Translations under genes and position numbers: made by a program
Shown: positions 54,335-64,000 of the stretch, one piece after another
Layout: the number at the start of each line of letters is the position of its first letter
How positions within the stretch are numbered: position 1 is the first letter of the stretch
Assembly: GCA_001661515.1 (NCBI GenBank)
Contig: LUVW01000015.1
Coordinates: 223,569 to 287,568 of the forward strand
DNA from: Capniomyces stellatus
Lineage: Eukaryota > Kickxellomycota > Harpellomycetes > Harpellales > Legeriomycetaceae
DNA length: 64,000 bases
Direction of reading: 5' to 3'
The notes under the pieces: generated by a model
The model's database searches: none
What the model was told of the DNA's origin: nothing
Seen by the model: only the letters and a program-made list of their open reading frames with translations

Positions 54335-54892
54335 CTAATTGCTTTTTGGTGCAGTGCTAAAAATCCTTAATCCATGCATTTCCTTGATCTCTTCTTCTAG
54401 TGCCTCATTGACTATACGATGCTGCTTTACAATCTGTGTTCCTCTAAATTCCTCAGCTTCAATTTCAACAAGATACATTGACCCACAGCCACCTACAGCA
54501 CCAGCCACACCATACAGTTATTTTTCATTCACACCCACACCACTATAGCTACATTTACTTTTGCTTCCATCATTTACAGCACCAAAGGCAACAACCTTCT
54601 CCCCCACCCCCTTCCTAATAATATTACATATGTACAAATATCATTGATGTCTACCTGAAGTATCCGTCACTTTGAGTGATATTGGCGTTAGCTTTGAACA
54701 CAACTTGTCGAATATCAATTTCTCGCCAGGTGTGGAAAACTCTGTTTGCAATTTCTCCCCATTTAAACTGAATTTGGTCTGCCCAAAGCGGATCATTCCA
54801 CTCGTGCCAAACTTACGCGAATTTGTTCCTCCCTGTACCAGCATACTGCTTTTTATTCCCACATTCCCGAATTTCTTTATCGCGTTAAACAT
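54335..54892 (-). CDS. BolA-like mitochondrial iron-sulfur factor (BOLA3/Bol3 type)
   Basis: Works with monothiol glutaredoxin-5 in delivering [4Fe-4S] clusters to mitochondrial enzymes such as lipoate synthase. Exons 54892-54655 and 54492-54335 join in phase 1 to 131 residues. The first ~50 residues are basic and Ser/Gly-rich, as in a mitochondrial presequence. The BolA fold starts at EKLIFDKLCSKLTPISLKVTD. The second exon has GGCGSMYLVEIEAEEF, then VKQHRIVNEALEEEIKEMHGLRIF. The Cys of GGCGSMY and the His of VKQHR match the cluster ligands of human BOLA3 and are both present. The N-terminal leader and C-terminal ending separate it from the cytosolic BOLA2 class. Confidence 0.92.
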
Positions 54893-55304
54893 CTCAATTC
54901 CTTGAACTTGATTTCCTGGCTCTTTCTTTTTTTTTTTTCCTAATCCTCTTGTGTTGATTTATTTTTATTATATTCACCTATTTTTTAAAGGCAGATATAC
55001 AGTTACGATTCTGGTACAAACAAGTTAGGAACTATATTTGCTACTATTTATTCTTGCTTTAATTTGGACTGGCTTTTCTAAATTTTCAAATTTCAAATTT
55101 CAAATAAATTTTGATTTGAAAAAGTCCCCCCCCCCACCTTGGTTCAATTTGCAAGGATTAACTTTACATTAATTACACTAACTTGCCAAAAAAGCTTTCA
55201 AACCTAGACACATTTATTAACGTTCATAATAATCTTCAATAAAAAATAAACAAATGTTTAGCTTTGGTGTGTGTGTGCGTGTGTGTGATTGCTAAATAGG
55301 CTAC
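54893..55304. other. Intergenic between BolA-like and protease-like genes
   Basis: About 410 bases, AT-rich, with a C-run near 55128 and a GTGTGTGTGCGTGTGTGTG repeat near 55268. No gene. Confidence 0.5.
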
Positions 55305-56312
55305 TTAGATCACAAAACTAGTCAATATAGGTAGGATCAGCACGAAAAATACCAGACAGTTGCTCAGTTGCCTGATAGCCCGATCACCGCCGCTTCTTGA
55401 GACCAAAAAGTATTCCTCGCCAATTCCTGTTTTCTTTGATATCCAGTCTATATAATAATATACGTTGGTGTAATAAGACACCCTGTATTCATTGCTACAT
55501 TTATCTCTGTTGTTTTCGGTGTTTGGGTTACCAAATGTAAACAGCCCTATTATGGAATACGGATTGGTCTCTGTGAGTAAAAGCGGGCTCCCTGACTCAA
55601 TGTTGCAGCTATCCTCTCCCTCGCTGTTTACGACACATATGTTATTGTTGGCATTTCCTGTCCAAAATCCGATCCGTGATTTGCATGATATTGAGGATGA
55701 AATGGACGGCGTCACTTTTTTTATAACAGGTCTGGGTTTTCCACCATCCTCCTTTTCTATCCAACTTTTCATTTTGATATTCATCCCGTTCTTGATACTT
55801 CTGTCGTATATCTTAATCGGTATTACGTCGTTTTTTTCTACAGTTCTGTTCAGCTCCAACAAACCAATATCGTCCTTATAATAAACTGTGTTAAAACTTT
55901 CATTTGGTATAACTCTGTTAATTCTATAGGTTTTTTTATTGTTGCTGTTTTCCAGCCAACTCCCGGTAACCACTTGTATGTCATTTATACTCCTCACTTT
56001 GTTGGATCTATCAAACAAACAGTTTGCAGATGTCAAAACAATATTGCCGGCTATTAATGCCCCTCCACAATAACTTACTCCATTCACTTCGTTGATCACT
56101 ATTCTAAGATCGGATTGCGGTTTAGAAGGTATTGTATTTGCAGGTCCACGAGGTGCTTGTTTTGTATTCTCGGCATCACCACTTTTTGATCCCGGTGGAC
56201 TGGAAGCCTGGTTGTTTTGGCTTAGATTGGCTGCATCCTCTCCATGAGTTTTTTGAGCGCCAAGCACGACTATCATAGTTATATGCCATGTTATTTTATT
56301 AATAAACCTCAT
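55305..56312 (-). CDS. Trypsin-fold surface protein with inactivated catalytic site, probable GPI anchor
   Basis: Single-exon frame of 335 residues in the chymotrypsin (S1) family. A hydrophobic signal segment lies at about 8-20. A Ser/Asn/Pro-rich spacer precedes the domain, which begins at RIVIN (70-74). The usual TAAHC motif reads TSANC, so the catalytic His is Asn97. The Asp (D148, in DDIGLLEL) and Ser (S240, in IESGSPL) remain. The oxyanion-loop Gly and Asp before the Ser have become Ile and Glu. D234, six residues before S240, corresponds to the trypsin S1-pocket Asp. A hydrophobic tail (319-335) preceded by a polar stretch fits a GPI signal. Proteolysis is unlikely; binding of basic side chains or of trypsin inhibitors is possible but inferred. 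Confidence 0.85.
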   Translation of the reverse strand: MRFINKITWHITMIVVLGAQKTHGEDAANLSQNNQASSPPGSKSGDAENTKQAPRGPANTIPSKPQSDLRIVINEVNGVSYCGGALIAGNIVLTSANCLFDRSNKVRSINDIQVVTGSWLENSNNKKTYRINRVIPNESFNTVYYKDDIGLLELNRTVEKNDVIPIKIYDRSIKNGMNIKMKSWIEKEDGGKPRPVIKKVTPSISSSISCKSRIGFWTGNANNNICVVNSEGEDSCNIESGSPLLLTETNPYSIIGLFTFGNPNTENNRDKCSNEYRVSYYTNVYYYIDWISKKTGIGEEYFLVSRSGGDRAIRQLSNCLVFFVLILPILTSFVI

Positions 56313-57343
56313 CTTATATTTGGCTATTTCCTATTGTAATACTATCTTCGTTTTTTATGTTATGATTTCCTGTGCTTGATTCGCTTTCAAGTTGGCTGGT
56401 CTGTAAAAGCTAAAAGTTATGAATGTATCTGTTTGTGACTTTGGAGTTGAAGAAATATATATGTATATATATATATTCAGGGGTTTAAAGCAAAAGTTAA
56501 TAAGAGAATAATGGTGCTATGATACATGTATGTATAGGCAAACCTTGCTGGTATTTATAACACACACTTACTCGCTACCCGCCTTTGCTTAACAACCTGG
56601 CTTTAAACCTGGATATTTTGTATGTATTTTGTATGTATTTTGTTCGTTTATTGTGAATATCAATACACCAAAGTCAACTCGCCCTCTTTCACGAAATATA
56701 CGCAAACAGTTGTATATAGTCCAAGTGGCAACACAAATATTATAAATCTCGGCCCTTCTCAAACCTCTTGATACTATGATTATGCTTCTAGCTTGGCGTT
56801 ACCTAGAAACAAACCATGTTATTTGAGTTGAACGGTGGCAAAGAGCTGCAAGTGCAAAAAAAAAAAAGAGTACATAAATTAAAACAAGCTATATATCATC
56901 GTTTTATAGACTCTGGGATGCTATAAATAAGCTCACAAGTAGCCATTCTGCTTTAGTTTGATTATTCAATATATCATGCGTTGTAGTTAATGATTAATTG
57001 AAGCTGCTCACAATGACATTGATATTCTTTTTATTGATGTAATATTGTGACTTTTATGTTTGTGTGAGCCAAGATGCTTGAATGAAACATGATGGCGTGT
57101 ATTATTTATATTATAGTATGTATATTGATTTGTTTGTTCTCCTTGTTGTCAAAGAAAAAGTGAATAGTTAAAAGTAAATAGTAAATAGTAAAAAGTAAAG
57201 GGTAAATAGTAAAAATTAAAGGGTAAAAAGTTGAAACTTTAGTTGAAATGTCGGCCAGGTATCCGAAATATAACCATTAAAAGCAAACAACGTCATACAA
57301 CAGTCGAATTAAATGGTAGAATACAATCAATACTATTGCGTTA
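56313..57343. other. Intergenic with short AAGTAAATAGT repeats
   Basis: Promoter of the pseudoprotease on the left and the 3' flank of the mannosidase on the right. An imperfect (AGTAAATAGTAAA)n array covers about 57160-57235. No gene. Confidence 0.55.
56464..56476 (-). promoter_or_regulatory. TATATA run upstream of pseudoprotease gene
   Basis: Alternating TA run about 152-164 bases before the ATG at 56312. Possible TATA element; position is the only support. Confidence 0.35.
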
Positions 57344-60399
<3,056 letters not shown>

Positions 60400-61370
60400 T
60401 TTGTAACAACTTTTCTCCCGATACTTTTTCAAATCACCAACTTTTTAAAAAATAAAATGCTATGAACAGTGGCGTCGGTTATTATTGCTTGTGCAATGAT
60501 ACACTGGTATGCTTTAATATTGCTTGTTTAACTATAACAAACAAATAAACAAAAAGACAGGAATGAGTCAAAGATGATTCTGATCAAAGAGTGTTGATAA
60601 TTATATCAATGGTTAATTTAAGGGGTGGTGGGTTAATTGTTGCATATTCAAAACAATAGTAAAGCATGGTAACTTTCTTTATTATGCTGTTATATAGTAA
60701 CTATTGTGTGTTTAAGAGTTGAAACACGTTATAATGGAGCTTTGTTAAGTTTCTACTTGGGTTGACTATAAATGTTGTTTGTATCACAGTTATTTAAACC
60801 TCAAACGTGAATTTTAAAAGAAATGGGAATAGATATCCCCGCTAAAATCACATAGTTTGCATACTTTGAATAGATTCCGCAACTTTTTCAAATTCTCTGG
60901 ATTGTCAGAGTCAAAGCCGTGTTATTCGACCATTTTTACTAGTGTGAAAATCAACTTTGCGAGGATAATCTATCTTATTAATAGTTTGGGAATAAAACAA
61001 GAAACATTAGTCTATTAAATAACATCACTTACAGGCAAGTGTGGTAAATAATAAAGCATTAAGTCGGCCACACCTGTTAAATTGTGGAAAAAAGAGAGAA
61101 AGGTCAACATTTAATACCAGTAAATCAATCGTCGAATAAAACGTAACGTGACCAGTTGAACTCGATGGAAGGAAGGGGTGGGGAGAGGGGAATCTAGGTA
61201 TAATGGCGAGTACTGATATTTTCGATCTGAAGATATTAAAATAAAAAGCGAAAATAGAAGCATAATAAAACATTAAATGGGTTTTAGAGTACAAACTTTG
61301 AAAAGTAAAGTAAATAAATAAGACAAAAAAATAGAAAAATAAGACAAAAAACACGGCGCCACAGCTCCAT
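60400..61370. other. Spacer between the two mannosidase genes
   Basis: About 970 bases: promoter of the intron-rich copy and 3' flank of the intronless copy. No poly-A tract follows the stop of the intronless gene in its sense direction; the strand there is T-rich. No transposon remnants were seen. Confidence 0.5.
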
Positions 61371-63026
61371 CTATGGTTGTGTGGATTTCTTGAAGGGGTG
61401 TGCTTCGGTATTGAATACATACTCGTCCAATGAAATATAGTCGATTGGGCTAAACAGCAGATACAGGTACTTGAGAGTCTCTGCTGTGAAAAAGCTTTCC
61501 ATTTTATCCAGCTGGTTGGCATGTGTATTTGTGCTGGTGACATCATTGTATGCAGAGTATGCGGTCTTATTCTTGGTGTACTTTTCAATGGACAAGAATA
61601 TCTGCCAACCCCAGTTTCTGTACATCTCGTCTTTAGTGATTCTATACAGTATCATCAGGCTCTCCACGGTTTCTGGGCGAAGAATGTATCCGCGGTTGTT
61701 TGACGAAAACTCATGCTTGAACTTGCTGGCGTTCCCATCCCTAAACCTCGACTCTGCCTGGCTCGCTTTGGTCTCTTTGTCAAATCGATCAAACCTGAAC
61801 GTAACAGACTCGGGGCTTAGCCCTGTTGGCGAGCTAGAGTACATGTAGTAGCATGTTTTCATCAGCTCCTTTGCCATCGCAAGGTCGTCGGGTCTGTTTA
61901 GTTCCTTTGCTCCCAACGCCAGCAGTCCAGGCATGAAACACGCCAAATGCTCCATATTTCCGTTTGGCTTGTGATCACTCATATCTAGCTCGGATATAAA
62001 CATGAGGTTTGAACCTGTGGTGGATCTAAACGTCATGTGCTCTTTGATGCTGTCGATTGACTCCTCATACATTCGGCGATACTGCTCTCCATTTTTGTTG
62101 TACAGCAGGTATAGTTTCAGCAGGTACTCGTACCAACTATCCACCAGCCCACCAACTGTTATTTTACCACTCAATGACCCATCATTTATTGATATTATGG
62201 ATGGGTAAAGACCTGGGATTGGTTTAACGGCTTTATCCAGAACATCAACCACCCTTTGGCTCTTGTTATAGTAATCTTTATTTCCTGTAAGCAGAGCAAG
62301 TTTTTGATACTCCAGCTGCACAGTTCCGGCCTCTGAGGTCGCTATGAAGTTGCTATAGCTGGTTTTTTTGGTGTTGATGTTTATTCCATTTCTTGGAATC
62401 CCTGTGGCGGTGTCGAAAACCGGAAGCAGAGCATCGGCCAGCTCGACGGCTTTGTCCAGAAACATCTTATCGCCACTCAGTTCGTGCGCGCTTATCAGTC
62501 CTCCCAGACTACGGATAACAGTTTCAAAGAACTCCACGTTGTAGTTTGGCTTGGTTTTGGTAAAGTCAATAGTTTCTACAAAGTCACGCGCTTTCTTGAA
62601 CTCTTTCTCCATTCCCATAATATACAGTGTGTCTAGCGAGTCTACCAGCGTAACTCCCCAACCACCCCACCTTGAACTGTGCGACTTGCTGATCGGCTTC
62701 AACTCGTCCTTGCCAAAAGCGTGCTTTGTGTATCCATTCCAGGTATATACCATTGCATTTTTGATAGACTCTCTTTGTTTGAAGGATTTATAGCTAACCC
62801 CTTTTTCTTTGCCGTGGTTTTTGTAAAGTGATTCGAGTAAAAATGGGTGGCAATGGCTTGTGTTTGTGCTATTTATTACACAGTAAGTAGTTATCCCAAC
62901 ATTTATCAATATCACAATTAAGAAAAACAGCGTCAACCTCACGATAATTCGTTTTCTGAATAATGACTTGACTATGCCTCCAAGTCTAGCGGAAACCCCG
63001 CCATTGTAACTGTGCTTTGATTGCAT
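61371..63026 (-). CDS. Class I alpha-1,2-mannosidase (GH47), intronless copy
   Basis: One uninterrupted frame of 551 residues, ATG at 63026. The basic N-terminus (residues 1-27) is followed by a membrane helix at about 28-50, giving type II topology in the ER/Golgi. The GH47 domain begins at AMVYTWNGYTKHAFGKDEL. Its conserved stretches ([64 protein letters not shown]) align along the full length with the intron-rich neighbour. All catalytic acids seem present, so it should be active. The codons fused across the ten intron positions of the paralogue are continuous here. A TATATAAAA sits about 160 bases upstream. Confidence 0.95.
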   Translation of the reverse strand: MQSKHSYNGGVSARLGGIVKSLFRKRIIVRLTLFFLIVILINVGITTYCVINSTNTSHCHPFLLESLYKNHGKEKGVSYKSFKQRESIKNAMVYTWNGYTKHAFGKDELKPISKSHSSRWGGWGVTLVDSLDTLYIMGMEKEFKKARDFVETIDFTKTKPNYNVEFFETVIRSLGGLISAHELSGDKMFLDKAVELADALLPVFDTATGIPRNGININTKKTSYSNFIATSEAGTVQLEYQKLALLTGNKDYYNKSQRVVDVLDKAVKPIPGLYPSIISINDGSLSGKITVGGLVDSWYEYLLKLYLLYNKNGEQYRRMYEESIDSIKEHMTFRSTTGSNLMFISELDMSDHKPNGNMEHLACFMPGLLALGAKELNRPDDLAMAKELMKTCYYMYSSSPTGLSPESVTFRFDRFDKETKASQAESRFRDGNASKFKHEFSSNNRGYILRPETVESLMILYRITKDEMYRNWGWQIFLSIEKYTKNKTAYSAYNDVTSTNTHANQLDKMESFFTAETLKYLYLLFSPIDYISLDEYVFNTEAHPFKKSTQP

Positions 63027-64000
63027 GTTCGTACCAAAAGCCCCTTTTATGACCTGCTTCTACTGCTTTATATCCTAACTTAATCGAATCCCAGTACTAA
63101 CACCGATATTTTAATTTTCTACTACTTGATATTCTGGAAAGAGCTCAAGCTAGAAACTGTTTTCACAACGTCCAAATTGCCCTTTTATATAAACTATCAA
63201 TGTTTTTTTTTCGAGTTGTTTTTCTTCGTGAGGACATTAAATCAAATGATACAATGTAAAATCTGATTCATTATTAACAAAAGGTTTGGTATACACCAAT
63301 CTAATTGCAAGTTGATTGAGCAGACTCTATTTCCACCAATAATTTTAGGCCTTGTCGCTTTACTGCATCCATCACAAATGGCTTGCATTGATTATTGACT
63401 TTACTCACTTTATTGCCTTGCAATTCAATAGTTATACACTCTTGTGTTCTAGCACACTAATACAATATATTATGTGGAAAAATAAATAAATAGTAACTCT
63501 ACCTTCAGAACTATTTGCTACGAATTAATATCTGTCAATTCGCATCCATCACCCGAAATTCTCTTGTTGTTTTCCTGCGTGTTTTCTAAATATTTGTTAA
63601 CTTTAACCAACCTGTTCCTCAACCCCAGGATTTGCCATGCGCCAAACTTTATACTGCCAGCATAACTATAAGTTGTTTAAAATGTTTCTACCATTAATCA
63701 TTGAGAGAAACAACAACGTTCACCATCTCCTATTCAAAAAGAACCCATAAACACACATTTTAATAAACCTCCTCCTCTCCCCCAATATATACACGTTTCA
63801 ATAAATTGTAGGTAGCATACATTTGCCAGCTGTGCCACTTGTAAACATGCATATTGCTACATTTGTTCGACGAGTGGGTTTGTTTTAAAAAGACACAAAA
63901 GCAGTTGGGGAAGGATATTTTATAAATATCTAGCAATGGTTACGATTCTTCTTTTAACAGGTTCCTATATTGCACTTTTTGGGAGTGGGGGGGGGGGGGG
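63027..64000. other. Upstream flank of mannosidase, no gene seen
   Basis: AT-rich, with the mannosidase promoter at the left. The window ends in a G-run (63989-64000). No frame with domain support. Confidence 0.5.
63183..63191 (-). promoter_or_regulatory. Probable TATA box of intronless mannosidase
   Basis: TATATAAAA on the minus strand, about 157-165 bases before the ATG at 63026. Confidence 0.5.

Noticed and set aside
61300..61370. Poly-A tail proving retroposition of the intronless mannosidase
   Set aside because: The sense strand after the stop is T-rich rather than A-rich, so no tail is visible.
63980..64000. Terminal G-run as telomere
   Set aside because: It is a plain homopolymer without a TTAGGG-type unit; more likely a low-complexity run at the window edge.

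Overview
The window is nuclear DNA from a fungus. It is AT-rich and carries compact eukaryotic genes with short spliceosomal introns (donors mostly GTAAGT/GTAAAA-like, acceptors mostly TAG). The gene content fits an early-diverging lineage better than yeast or a typical Dikarya species: an Atg1 kinase with its C-terminal MIT region, a Skn7-type HSF, a large kinesin-6, an animal-style small subunit of serine palmitoyltransferase, an RlmN-type radical SAM enzyme, a MATH-BTB protein and a trypsin-like surface protein. My best guess is Zoopagomycota/Kickxellomycotina, possibly an insect-gut Harpellales fungus. That placement is inference from gene content, not from a search.

Layout. 1-2390: no gene seen. 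2391-6595: Skn7-like HSF factor and cytosolic methionyl-tRNA synthetase (+). 6805-9134: mitochondrial ribosomal protein uL3m and a small cysteine-rich, probably GPI-anchored protein (-). 10860-14510: fructose-1,6-bisphosphatase (+) convergent with phosphoglucomutase (-). 16234-16941: secreted protein with 31-residue repeats (-). 18044-19696: RBBP4/Msi1-type WD40 protein (+), convergent with a 998-residue MATH-BTB-BACK protein (20034-23281, -). 26529-26688: tRNA-Ser(UGA) and tRNA-Gly(GCC). 28529-37998: a 2008-residue kinesin-6 and CCT4 (+). 38347-40245: RlmN-like methyltransferase (-). 41260-43954: SPT small subunit and quinolinate phosphoribosyltransferase (+). 46824-53919: Atg1 and Prp28 (+). 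54335-56312: BolA3-like factor and an inactive trypsin homologue (-). 57344-63026: two tandem class I alpha-mannosidases (GH47, -), one with ten introns and one with none.

I resolved exon structures by hand, using reading frame, intron phase and family conservation. Nearly all models close in frame to a protein of the usual family length. Most genes are unrelated housekeeping functions, as expected in a eukaryote. The themes that recur are mitochondrial function (uL3m, RlmN-like, BolA3), the secretory and cell-surface route (two GH47 enzymes, three signal-peptide proteins, SPT small subunit), and gluconeogenesis/sugar phosphate metabolism (FBPase, PGM). The least conventional content is the set of three secreted or surface proteins, the mannosidase pair with unequal introns, and the RlmN-like and SPT small subunit genes. 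Three runs of N lie inside long homopolymers within introns.
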